In this document: positions 22,109 to 33,666 of the stretch, piece by piece
Layout of the letters: every line of letters begins with the position of its first letter
Position numbering within the stretch: the stretch's first letter is position 1
DNA from: Ustilaginoidea virens
Taxonomy: Eukaryota > Ascomycota > Sordariomycetes > Hypocreales > Clavicipitaceae
Direction of reading: 5' to 3'
Assembly (NCBI RefSeq): GCF_000687475.1
Contig: NC_057316.1
Location: forward strand, 6,262,001 to 6,326,000
DNA: 64,000 bases
Program-made: the position numbers and the translations under genes
Notes under the pieces: model-generated
Databases searched by the model: none
Seen by the model: the letters and a program-made list of their open reading frames with translations, nothing else
What the model was told of the DNA's origin: nothing

Positions 22109-25100
22109 TTAGCAGGCCCTAAGACCTAGTAACTCGCGGAACCTAGTAAATTTAGGGCCCGGCAGTGGCTTCGTAAGACCGTCAGCAGGCATACTATTAG
22201 TAGGTAAATAGGTAATTTTAACTAAGCCCAGCTGGGCTTGCTCCCTAATATACCGGAATTTTAATAGCGTATGCTTAGTGCGAGCGTGCTAATTAGGGTC
22301 GTTAGAATTTGAAATGGAGCCCTGGTTATCGCAGTATAGCGGTATTGGGCGTAAAATATCAATTTCTAGCTCCTTACAAAGGTTAGAAAGCCACTATACC
22401 TCGCGGATAGTCTCAAGTAATGCATCAGATTCAGCTTCTAAAGTAGATAGCACTACTAAAGAGGCTCGCTTAGAACGCCAGCTAATAGGACCACTATTAA
22501 TAGTAGTTAGGAAGCCTCTAGTAGATTTAGAGGTTTCTTTACAGCCAGCAAAGTCGCTATCAGAATAAGCGGCTATAATAGGCTGTTGGTTGCTTTTAGT
22601 AGCACTAAAGCAAATAGCTAGGTTCTCAGTGCCTTTAAGGTAACTAAAGCTGCCTTTTGCAGCATTTAGATGCACATTAGTTGCTTTCGATATAAACCGA
22701 GAAAGGTATTGGATAGGAAATGCTAGGTCGGGCCTAGTCATCATTATAAGCCACATTATAGTGCCAGTAAGGCTCTGATAAAGGCTCTGATTAGTAGGGC
22801 TAAGATCTTTTCCACTAGATTCATTTAGAATCCCTAGTTGAAGTGGAATAAGCTGAGGTTTAGTATCCTATAAGCCGAATTTAGCTAAGACCTCTGCTAT
22901 AAATTGGGCTTAGTGTAGCCACAATAGACCTTCTTTCCTATTTTGTATAATTTGTATGCCTAGGAAGAAGGAAGCCGGACCGCGGTCTTCTATAGCATAG
23001 ACCTTATGAAATTTTCTTTTTAGCTGGTTAATATAAGTTATATTTAGACCAACTAATAGGTAATCGTCAATATAGGTAACGATAAAGGTGCTAGTTTGCT
23101 TATTATAAAAGACGGCAGCATCAGAAGCTAAAGGTAAAAAACCTTTACTAGAAATTAGGTCTTTTAGCCAGTATTGCCATTCGCGGGGTGCTTGTTTTAG
23201 CCCGTATAGGGCCTTCTTTAGTAAAATAGCTTGCTTAATAGAGGGATTAAAGCCGGCTTCTTTAAGTAAAGTTAATAGCCGTTGCCATTAAATATCAGAC
23301 CAAAGCTTGCTATTAGTTAGCAATAAGCTCTCTGTAAATTCAAGAAATCTATTAGGAATATCCATATAAATAGTCTCAGAAAGTTCGCTATTTAGGAAGG
23401 CGCCTATAAAGTCGATCTACTCTATTTCCTAATTATTATTAGTAGCTAAAGCTAGTATAACCCTCCAGGTAGGTGGGATAGAGGTAGAAGCATAAGTATG
23501 CTAGAAGTCCTTTCCTTCGACTTGCATAAAGCCCTTAACAATTAATCTAGCCTTATATTTTATAGGCTGATTATTAGCATCCTTTTTAACCCGAAAAACA
23601 GGCCTATTGCGTATAATTTTCCTATCAATAGGAACGCTAGACTTAGGAATAAATTGGAAGACTTTAGTATCTAATAGCTGCTCGAATTCCTTAAATAGTG
23701 CCTTTATCTAAAGGTCTTTTTCTTTTTCAGGGCATCGTAGCACATCCTTCTAGCTATTAGGCGTACCATTAGGGGCCTTTTTAGCTAGCTTACGCTTAGC
23801 TGTATAGCAGGAATCCCATATCAGGTGGCATAAATCCTGATTAGGGAATAAGTCAGTAAGGCCAGTAGGGTCGGTAGGGCCCGTAGGATTAGTCGGGGCA
23901 GCAGGGCCAGCAGGGCCAGTAGGGCCAGTAGGGCCGGTAGGGTCAGCAATATCGGTAGGATTAAGGCTGGTCAGGATATCTATAAGGTCATCCTTTGCAG
24001 TAGCCGGGGACTGTATTATAGGACGGTTATCCAAGATGGCATTAGTGTTAGTAATATCATCCGGGGTAGTATTAGTAATGCTATTAAAATTGGTAGGGTC
24101 CGGCATGCTTTCTAGGTCATCCGGTATAGCATTAGTATTAGTAATACTAGTAAGGTTAGCAGAGTTAGTAGGGTTAGGAATGCTTTCTAGGTCATCTAGT
24201 AAAATAGTAGGTTCTTTACTACTAGATACCCCCTTTAAACCTGTATTTTGCCCTCTGTGAAAGTCTCCTTTTAGGCCACTAGAAATAGGGCCTATACCTT
24301 CATTTTGGTGGATAAAGGTAATAAAAGTTGTTTTAGTAATAACCTTCTTCTTTAGAAGGTAGACTAGGTAGGTATTATTACCTAGAGTGGCAAGGAGCCT
24401 ACCAGGCTCGGTACGGGGCGCTAATTTGCGGCTTTTTACACGCTTTTCGTGTGGTATAAGCACTTCAATAGCTGCTCCAATAGCCCTAAGGTTAATAAGG
24501 TTAGGGTAGTGCTCCGGTGTTATCTGGTCGTAATCCTTTAATAGCTCCTGATAGGGGCTAGAAGGTCTGTTAGTAACAGCTGTTATATTTACTAGCATAA
24601 CAACGCCAGTAATTACAGCAGACCAGAGGTTAGATGGTAGCCTTGACCAGGCCATAGTGGCACGTAGCCTATCAGCTATAACCCTAATAGACCGCTCAGC
24701 TAGGCCGTTTTGTTCGTGAATATAGGGGCAAGAGGTATTAAAAGTTATACCCTGTTTAATAAGCTAATTACTAAGCATTTTGTTGATTTTATTTCCACCA
24801 TTATAGTGGAATTCAACAGGCGTTTTACCATATCTGACCTGTAGGCTCTGTATAAAGCTCTGTAATGCTTTAAATATAATAGTGCCTTCCCTATTAGGCA
24901 GTAAGTAAAGCCAGCGGAATCGGGATTTTCTGTCCACTAATATAAGGGCAATAGGTCGTTTGTTATATGGCATAGGTGATATAGCAAAAGTATCACCTTC
25001 TATAATATCCAGGCATTTAGCTGGATTAGGTATCGCATCTTTAGAAGGTCTTCTAACCTTCTTAGCCTGGATATAGGCTAAGCAGCGAAAATCAGCATCT

Positions 25101-27139
25101 TTAACCTTATTAAGGTTAGGAAGACCAGGGGTATTAGCACAGGTCTTTTTAAGTAGCTGAATACCTATATGCCCTAGCCGTACATGCCAAATGCCGGCTA
25201 ATTGTAATAGCTTCTGATATTCATCAGCTGCTATAGGGGCAGGAGTAGGGCTAGTAGCCACTACGGGATTTTCGCTAGTCGTAATAGCAGGCTCTTCGCT
25301 AGTCGTAATAGCGGGAGAGTTGGTAGTAGGGCTAGTAGCCTCTACAGGTTCCTTACTAGTCGCAGTAGTAGGAACGGGGGTAATAGTAGTATCCTTAGGA
25401 TCACTATAATCAGCAGGGTTAGTAGGACTAGGGACCTCTACTACTATACTATTAGTAGTAGTATAATGACTACAAGGTTGATGTAGTAGTGGTGTGTCTA
25501 TTCCTTTCTGTGGAAGGAAAAAGCCGTATTTTTCAAAGTTAAAAATGCCGATGCATTTACGGCTTGCTGACCAAAGCTAATTTTTAATTAGTACCCCTTT
25601 AGCGGCATAATGCTTTACACCGCTAATAATGTTAATATCCAAGGTAGGAATATATAGGGCATTTTTAAGCTCTATAATACCCCATTTCGTAGGATTAACG
25701 CCCTGTAGCATAGTAAATCGTGCTGTGCCCCAACCAGTAGGGGAAATAGGGCCGCCACCAGTAGTAATTACAGGCTTATTATTCTTCTCAAAATGGTGAA
25801 AAGTAGTAAAATGCTTCTTATCATTAACAATATAACAAGTAGAGCCTGTATCGTAAAGGAGGGCATCCTTCGGGGTCCTACCGCCTGATTTAGCACTATA
25901 GCTTATAGCTAAGGGCTGGTTATCAGTGGATATAGTGGAGGAAGAATAAGATATATTAGTATCCTAGGTATTATAGTTGCCTATAATAAAGGCTTTAATA
26001 TCTTGCTGTTTGCTGCTATTGTTAGAGTCTTGTTTCTTCTTCTGTTGCTGCTTCTTTTTCCTATTATTAGTAGAATTATTCTTGCTATTATTAGTAGAAG
26101 CGGCATTAGTAGACCCTTTCTTAGGGTCTTTAGAAGCCTTAAGCTGCTTAGGGTTATTAGCAGCTACCTTAGAAGACCCTTTAGAACGCTATTCTTCTAG
26201 TAGGTCAACCATAAAATACTGGAGGTTAAATTTACTGCTGTTAATAACACCTTGGGCGCTATAAGCCCTAATCATAGAGCGTTAGCGTTCCATCCAGCAG
26301 GTAAATACCCCCTCTATAGCCCAAAGATACTAGTTAACTTAGTCGAAAGAGTCGATTTTAGAACCTAGAATTCTAAGGCGAGAAATATAGCTGTTAAATT
26401 CGCTGTTAAAAGCCTCTAAAGTGCCTTTATAACCGGTAAGTATAAGGGTGTGAAAGGTAGGGTATAAGTGTGCCCGCTGTACTTCTAGTGAGTGGCAGTA
26501 CTAGGCCACTAGCAAAAGGTAAGCTTCCTCTAGGTTATTACACCAATCTATAGCCTCTACAGCTTCTTCACTACAGCTATTCTTTAGCATTAGTAGTAGA
26601 AGTGCCTGCTCAGACTCATCAAAATGCCTTGCTATAGAGGGGTCGTTAATAAAGTTAGCTATTTTAAAGGCCCTGAGTTGTATTGTAAGGGCCTGCTTCT
26701 ACTGGTCGAAATTATAGGGGCTTTTTAGCTTTTGGGACTCCTTAAAGCGGTTGGCAGTCTTAGCTAATTCCTTAATAGCCCCATCACTAATTTAATTGGT
26801 AATAGTTGTTGGTGGCGTTGTATAAATAGGCTCTTTACCCTTATATTTTATAGGCGTAGAAGGTTGGTCGATTTCTATAACGTCAGCTTCACTATCATCA
26901 TCTTTAGTGGTAGTCTTAGTAGAAGGTCCAGCTTCAGTGGCTTTAGTAGACTTCTTGTTAGTAGCCTGGGTAGCCTGGGTAGCCTGGGAATCGTTATTTT
27001 GCCTACTAACTAGGCCCTGTATAAGGTCAGTTAGTATATTCATCTGGGATTTTATATCGTCCATATCTAGCTGTAGCTGTGCATTAGTATCAACTTCAGT
27101 ATCGGATTCAGGGACCTTATAGGATCCTGACTCTGCCAT
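22109..27139 (-). pseudogene. gag-pol polyprotein pseudogene, full-length Copia-B
   Basis: There are exactly 1,677 codons between ATG 27,139 and the terminal TAA at 22,109, without a net frame change. Gag (about 27,139-26,000) has a short N-terminal helix region and no visible CCHC knuckle. Protease DTGS is at 25,841-25,852. The integrase zinc-binding part (WHVRLGHIG..., FRCLAY) is near 25,190-25,060. The integrase core has VDRKS near 24,940, then FHYNGG, where Asp is expected in place of Asn, and an intact EQNGLAE. A Gly-Pro-Thr linker is near 23,950-23,860. RT has an intact YIDD at 23,063-23,074. RNase H has SDSDFAG near 22,550. Isolated TAG/TAA stops sit at Gln/Trp positions. It was recently active but is now dead. 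Confidence 0.9.
23863..23952 (-). repeat. Collagen-like GPT/GPA coding repeat between integrase and RT
   Basis: A nine-base repeat encodes Gly-Pro-Thr/Ala triplets (GPTGPTGPAGP...). The corresponding block near 40,590-40,720 in deletion derivative 2 is longer, and that near 16,390-16,470 in derivative 1 is shorter and altered, so the array length varies between copies. Confidence 0.8.
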
Positions 27140-27822
27140 AGTGGGCAAAAAGGGTTTAAAAATCCGTTGAAAAATGGTGCCGATAGTTGTAATAACAGAG
27201 GAATAATTAGCAGAGAAATAACTAGCTAAATAGCTAGCAAAATAGTTGAATAACTAGTGGGATTGCCAGTATATATAGTGGCTAGTAGCCTACTATAAAA
27301 ATAGCCGCAGATTATAGCGGCCGGTCTCAGTATAAAAACACAGATGCCGTAGGCGTTGTGCAAGTCCGTATTATAGCGTTGATATTCAAGGTGCTTATAT
27401 GGTGCCGTAATATAAAAGGTGCCGTAAATGCCGTATCAAAAGTGCTATAAGTGGGAGAGTATAACAGGTGCCGTATGATGCAGTGGGTGTCGTGCACTAG
27501 GTGTAAAGGTGTTATATAGTGGTATAGTGTGATAGATATCACACTATAAAGTCCGTAGGTGCCGTAGGTTACTCCAAAAATAACGTAAGGTTACGCTAAA
27601 AGTGCCGTGAGGTTACGCCGTAAGTTGCCGTTAGGTACGCCGTTGATTGCCGCAGGGTAATACCGTAGGTAATAGAGGGTAAGCCAAAGGTAATAATAGG
27701 TAAGCCAAAGTTAATAAAGGTAAGCCGAAGATACCAAAGGATAGCTATATTAGTAGTACTAATAAGCAAAAGAGACCAAGGGGTAAACACAAAAAGGTAG
27801 GGTAAAATCAAAGAAGTAAAAA

Positions 27823-27837
27823 CCCGGGCTCATAACC
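27823..27837 (-). other. Primer-binding site of the full-length Copia-B element
   Basis: On the plus strand this reads CCCGGGCTCATAACC, directly beside the 5' LTR. It is identical to the site at 13,834 on the other strand and matches the anticodon arm of tRNA-iMet. Confidence 0.8.
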
Positions 27838-28586
27838 TATTGCAATTCTCAAGGTCACTATAAAAGCAAAGCCTTACTAGCTAGCTAGATGGCACAAGAC
27901 TGTCTGCGACCTGTGAACTAATCTTAGTATAAATACTAGATTTTTCACTAAGTCCTAAGACTATACAAGTGCTATAAAGCAGGGCAAGTGTAAAGGCAAG
28001 GCAAATATAAGATAACCAGAAACGCAGGGAAGGTGGAAGTTAAGAGGCATATAGTGCATTAACAGACTCGATTGTGCTGCCCTTCTACTATCTAGAAAGA
28101 AGGGGAAAAGCTATCCTATATATACACGAAGGGGGGGTGGGCCCAGGCATCCAAGGTAGCCAGTAAGAAAGCTCCCCGTAATGCTCGCTATGATACGTCA
28201 GCAACCCCGCTATATCCGACCTTTCCAACCACCCTAACCACCGCACTAGTAATTAGTCACCGCACTAGTAACTAATCACCACACTAGTGGACTAGCCACC
28301 ACGCTAGTAGGCCACCACGCTAATTTAGCAATGCCACACCACGCTAGTAGGCCGCCACCACGCTAGTAGGCAACCACGCTAATTTAGCAATGCCACACCT
28401 TTTTTTAATAAGGCCTACCTTACTTGATATACAGTAAATAATCTACTGAAAATCCTAAGGTAAAAGGCAAAGGCCTAAGGTTGGTAAGACTACCGTAAGT
28501 CCAAGAGGCGGTATAAGGGCCAGAAGGTTAGTAGGCCAGTAGGGCATAAGGCCAGCAGCCTAGTAGGCTACTATAGGATTTTAACA
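27838..28586 (-). repeat. 5' LTR of the full-length Copia-B element
   Basis: This 749-bp LTR in reverse orientation is one 40-bp unit shorter than the 3' LTR and otherwise almost identical. Confidence 0.95.
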
Positions 28587-28663
28587 ATACTCCTAAGGCT
28601 AGTCGCGGGCGCAGCCCGAGTCCTAGCCATATTGTGGCGCGGGCGTAGCCCGAGCCCGTGACA
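28587..28663 (-). repeat. Remaining end of the 5' LTR of gypsy fragment 2
   Basis: After the second ATACT, 72 bp complete the gypsy LTR, ending ..CCCGTGACA. Two self-complementary motifs of the type CGGGCGTAGCCCG lie here (near 28,604 and 28,640). The sequence switches directly to Copia-B internal sequence at about 28,664. Confidence 0.75.
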
Positions 28664-29951
28664 ACACCGCTAATAATGTTAATATCCAAGGCAGGAATAT
28701 ATAGTGCATTTTTAAGCTCTATAATACCCCATTTAGTGGGATTAACGCCCTGCAGCACAGTAAATTATGCTGTGCCCCAACCAGTAGGGGAAATAGGGCT
28801 ACCATTAGTAGTAATTACAGGCTTATTATTCTTCTTAAAATAGTGAAAAGTGGTAAAATACTTCTTATCATTAATAATATAACAAGTGGAACCTGTATCG
28901 TAAAAGAGGGCATCTTTAGGGGTCCTACCGCCTGATTTAGCACTATAGTTTATAGCTAAGGGCTGGTTATCAGTAGATATAGTAGTAGAAGAAGAAGAAG
29001 AATAGGATATATTAGTATCCTGGATATTATAATTGCCTATAATAAAGGACTCGATATCTTGCTATTTGCTGCTATTATTAAAGTCCTGTTTCTTTTTTTG
29101 TTGCTACTTCTTTTTAGTAGAGTTATTTTTGCTATTATTAGTAGAAGCGGCATTAGTAGACCCTTTATTCTTAGAGTCCTTGGAAGCCTTAAGCTGCTTA
29201 GGATTATTATTAGCAGCCACCTTATTAGACCCTTTAGAACGCTATTCTTCTAGTAGGTCAACCATAAAATACTGGAGGTTAAATTTGCTACTATTAATAA
29301 CACTTTAGGCGTTATAAGCCCTAATTATAGAACGTTGGCGTTCCATTCAGCGGGTAAATACCCCCTCTACAGCCTAAAGGTATTAGTTAACTTAGTCGAA
29401 GGAGTCAATCTTAGAACCTAAGATTGTGAGGCGAGATATATAGCTGTTAAATTCGCTATTAAAAGCCTCTAAGGTGCCTTTATAACCGGTAAATGTAAGG
29501 GTGTGAAAGGTAGGGTATAAGTATGCCCGCTATACTTCTGGTGAGTAGCAGTATTAGGCCACTAGCAAAAGATAGGCTTCCTTTAGGTCATTACACCAGT
29601 CTATAGCCTCTACAGCTTCTTTACTATAGCTATTCTTTAGCATTAATAGTAGAAGTGCCTGCTCAGACTTATTAAAGTGCCTTACTATAGAGGGGTCGTT
29701 GATAAAATTAGCTATTTTAAAGGCCCGAAGTTGTATTGTAAAGGCTTGCTTCTACTGGTCGAAATTATAGGGGCTTTTTAGCTTCTGAGACTCCTTAAAG
29801 CGGTTGGCAGTCTTAGCTAATTCTTTAATAGCCCTATTACTAATTTAGTTGGTAATAGTTATTAGTGCTATTATGGTATAAATAGGCTCTTTACCCTTAT
29901 ATTTTATAGGGGTAGAAGGTTGGTCGATTTCTATAACGTCAGCCTCACTAT
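28664..29951 (-). mobile_element. Older Copia-B fragment, left part (protease and gag)
   Basis: This is a minus-strand Copia-B copy that hosts derivative 2. It runs from just after protease (about 28,665-28,900) through the Lys/Asn-rich segment into the Gag core (about 29,200-29,830). Unlike the two derivatives it retains the Gag core. It is cut on the left at 28,664 by the gypsy LTR and on the right at 29,951 by insertion of derivative 2 (duplication ACTAT). Confidence 0.85.
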
Positions 29952-30688
29952 TGTTAAAACCCTATAGTAGCCTATTAGGCTGCTGGCCTAATGCTCTGCT
30001 GGCTTACTGACCTTCTGTCCCTTATACCGCCTCTTTGACTTATAGTAGTCTTACCTTAGGCCTTTGCCTTTTACCTTAGGATTTTCAGTGGATTATTTAC
30101 TGTATATCAAATAAGGTAGGCCTTATTAAAAAAGGTGTGGCATTGCTAAATTAGCGTGGTGGGCCTACTAGTGTGGTGGCGGCCTACTAGTGTGGTGGCT
30201 AGTCCACTAGTGTGGTGGGTAGTCACTAGCGTGGTGGTTAGTCACTAGCGTGGTGGCTAATTACTAGTGCGGTGGTTAGGGTGGTTGGAAAGGCTGGATA
30301 TAGTGGGGCTGCTGACGTATTATATACGTGGCATAGCGAGCATTACGGGGAGCTTTCTTACTGGCTACCTTGGATGCCTGGGCCCACCCCTCCTTCGTGT
30401 ATATATAGGATAGCTTTTCCCCTTCTTTCTAGATAGTAGAAGGGCAGCACAATCGAGTCTGTTAATACACTATATGCCTTTTAACTTCTTACCTTCCTTG
30501 TGTTTTCTGGTTATTTTATATTTGCCTTGCCTTTACACTTGCCCTGCTTTATAGCACTTGTATAGTCTTAGGACTTAGTGAAAAATCTAGTATTTATACT
30601 AAGATTAGTTTACAGGTCGCAGACAGTCTCGTGCCATCTAGCTAGCTAGTAAGGCTCTGCTTTTATAGTAACCTTAAGAATTGCAATA
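29952..30688 (+). repeat. 5' LTR of Copia-B derivative 2
   Basis: This 737-bp LTR starts TGTTAAAACC and ends GAATTGCAATA. The minisatellite is reduced relative to the 814-bp LTRs. The primer site GGTTATAAGCCCGGG follows at 30,689-30,703, with one G-to-A change relative to 13,834. Confidence 0.93.
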
Positions 30689-31406
30689 GGTTATAAGCCC
30701 GGGTTTTACTTCTTTGTTTTTACCCTACCTCTTTTGTATTCACCCCTTAGTCTCTCTTGCTTATTAGTACTATTAATATAGCTATCCTTTGGTATCCTCG
30801 GCTTACCCTTATCACCTTTGGCTTACCCTTTATTACCTACGGTATTACCCTGCGGCAATCAATAGCGTACCTCTACGGCAACTTACAGCGTAACCTTACG
30901 GTACTCTTAGTATAACCTTACGTTATTTTCGGCGTAACCTACGGCACCTACGGATTTTATAGTGTGATATCTATCATATTATACCACTATATAATACCTT
31001 TATACCTAGTGCACGATACCTACTGCACTGTATAGCACCTGTTATACTCTCCTACTTATAGCACTTTTGGTACGGCATTTACGGCACCTTTTATATTACG
31101 GCACCTATAGCACCCACGGCACCTATGGCACCTGCGGCACTTACGGCACCTTTATATTACGGCACCATATAAGCACCTTGAATACCAACGCTATAATACG
31201 GACTTGCATAACGCCTACAGCATTTGTGCTTCTTTTATACTGAGACTTACCGCTATACTCTGCGGTTACCTTTTATAGTAGGCTACTAGCCACTATATTT
31301 ACTAGCTGTCCAGCTAGTTACTCGACTATTTTGCTAGCTATTTAACTGGTTATTCATCTGTTCTTATAGCTATTGGCACTATTTTTAACGACTTTTAACC
31401 ATTATA

Positions 31407-32664
31407 ATGGCATAGTCTAGACCTTCCACTTATAAGGCCATTTTAGATTCTAACTCTAAAGCTAATCTTACTGTATGACTACAGCGAGATATGGACGATA
31501 TAAAGTCCCAGATGAACACCCTAACTATCCTTATATAAGGCCTAGTTAGTAGGCAAAATAGTAACGTTCCTACTATTACAACTAGTAAGGAACTAGTAGA
31601 GGCTACTAGCCCTACTATCCCCGGTCCTACTATTACGACTATTAAGGACCTAGTAGAGGCTACTAGCCCTACTACTACTAATGCCGCTTCTACTAATAAT
31701 AGCAAGAATAATTCTACTAATAGGAAAAAGAAGCAGCAATAGAAGAAGAAACAGGACTTCAGCAGCAATCAGCAAGATGTTGAGGCCTTTATTATAGGCA
31801 ATTATAATACCTAGGATACTAATATATCCTATACCTCTTCTTCTACTACTATATCTACTGATAACCAGCCCTTAGTTATAAGCTATAGTGCTAAATCAGG
31901 CGGTAGGACCCCTAAGGATGCCCTCCTTTACGATATAGGCTCCACTTGTTATATTGTCAATAATAAGAAATATTTCACCACTTTTCACTACTTTGAGAAG
32001 GATGATAAGCCTATTATTACTACTAGTAGTGGCCCTATTTCCCCTACTGGTTGGGGCATAATATGATTTACTATGCTATAGGGCGTTAATCCCATCAAAT
32101 GAGGTATTATAGAGCTCAAGAATGCACTATATATTCCTACCTTGGATATTAACATTATTAGCGGTGTAAAGCACTATGCCGCTAATGGGGTACTAATTAA
32201 AAATCAGCTTTGGTCAGTAAGCCGTAAATGCATCGGCATTTTTAACTTTAAAAAATACGGCTTTTTCCTTCCACAGAAAGGAATAGACACACTACTGCTA
32301 TATTAACCTTGTAGCTATTATACTGTTACTAATAGTATAATAGTAGAGATCCCTAGCCCTACTAACCCTGCTGATTATAGTGATCCTAAGGATACCACTA
32401 TTACCTATGTTTTTACTACTGCGACTAGTAAGGACCCTGTAGAGGCTACTAGCCCTATTACCTAACCTTCCGCTATTACGACTAGCGAAGACCCTATAGT
32501 GGCTACTAGCCCTACTCCTGCCCCTATAGCAGCTGATACAGAATATCAGAAGCTATTATAATTAGCCGGCATTTGGCATATACGGCTAGGGCATATAGGT
32601 ATTCAGCTACTTAAAAAGACCTATGCTAATACCTACCTGGTCTACCTTCTAAAGAAGAAGGTTG
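31407..32664 (+). pseudogene. gag-protease-integrase start of derivative 2 (5' half)
   Basis: Together with 40,192-41,813 this forms 960 codons in one frame once the Copia-A element and one copy of its duplication are removed. The Gag core is replaced by two PVEATSPT-type linker units (about 31,590-31,680). The protease site reads DIGS instead of DTGS (about 31,930). The frame ends at the junction that fuses the integrase zinc-binding start to the region after the core, shared with derivative 1. Confidence 0.85.
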
Positions 32665-33379
32665 TGTTGAAATCAGCGCCTTTTTAGCTGTATTTTGGTA
32701 CTGGTCTCGCCACCATACGACGTTTCTGCGTTGAGATATCGCGGTGGCTATACCAGGCGCTATGGTGGGGCACAGCGCCCCACAACGCCGATTACAGTGG
32801 GCCGCAGCGCCGGTCACGGCACCGGCACAGCGCCCCACAGCCGGCCACAGCGGCCGGTCACAGCGGGCCACAGGGCCCACAACAGGCGGCGCATTTCTAC
32901 GGGATTACCAAATGGGCAAACCTTGCTAATACCAGCACTTTCGGCCTTCTACATACAGTCACCCGCTACACCGGTCATTTACAGCAGACCGATATAGGGC
33001 TTCCGGCCCGTACGGCAGGCTGTTATAGGGCATCCGGCACACCGCTATAAGCCACTAGGCTTGGTTGGGTAGGCATTGGGTAGGATATTGGGCACGGTTG
33101 GGCAGACCGACTTTTCGTCGGGTTTTTCGCTATTTTTGCGGTTTTTCATTATTTTCAACCACTTTTTCAAGATGGTAGAAATATGCCCAAAATTCCCTCT
33201 TTCTAGCTAGAATAGTCACCAACAATTAGAATCAGATTTCCCTAACATCTTTGCTTTGGTCAACCTCTTATGCGCTTTAAATCTTTAACCAGCTCTTTAT
33301 TTTATTCTGCAACGCTTTGTACGCTACTATCGGTATCCAGTACATTTCCAATAGTGTTCTAAATCACCATTTTGCAATA
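32665..33379 (+). repeat. 5' LTR of nested Copia-A
   Basis: This is a 715-bp LTR with terminal TGTTGAAATC...TTGCAATA; the CA end has become TA. The GC-rich hairpin core (about 32,764-32,880) is intact. The next bases, GGTTATAAGCCTGG, are the half tRNA-iMet primer site with CA/TG decay. Confidence 0.95.
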
Positions 33380-33666
33380 GGTTATAAGCCTGGTGTCTTA
33401 AGACTTCCAGCTTAAGACTTTTTTACGCTAACTTAGGATTTTAACGCATTTGGCAGCTAACCTTCCAGAAATCTACTAATAAGGGACTAATTATCCCAGA
33501 TTTAGGAACCTAGCTACTACACCAAGCTGTAACACATCCTTTTTGCAACAGGATTTTCTAAGGTTATTCCTTAACGCAGCTTTCTTTTAGATTTTTTTTA
33601 TCTAGATTTTTAGTCTTGATTTTCTTTGCATTTTTAAGACTTTCCGGCACCTTTTCTCTTCCTATA

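Larger units (their letters stand above)
21199..28586 (-). mobile_element. Copia-B full-length element
   Basis: This 7,388-bp element lies on the minus strand, flanked by ATACT duplications (21,194-21,198 and 28,587-28,591), and is inserted in the LTR of gypsy fragment 2. The LTRs differ in length (789 and 749 bp) by exactly one 40-bp minisatellite unit. I noticed only one substitution between them (T at 21,466 against C at 28,085). It is the best reference copy of the family: gag, protease, integrase, RT and RNase H are all present in one frame with a limited number of stops. Confidence 0.95.

Noticed and set aside
14638..31768. Leucine-rich minus-strand frames opposite Copia-B gag (for example 14,638-15,009 and 31,430-31,768), and similar plus-strand frames opposite minus copies
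   Set aside because: They are the reverse reading of AAT/AAG/CAG-rich coding repeats (Asn/Lys/Gln) and follow gag wherever it occurs; they look like membrane proteins only by composition.
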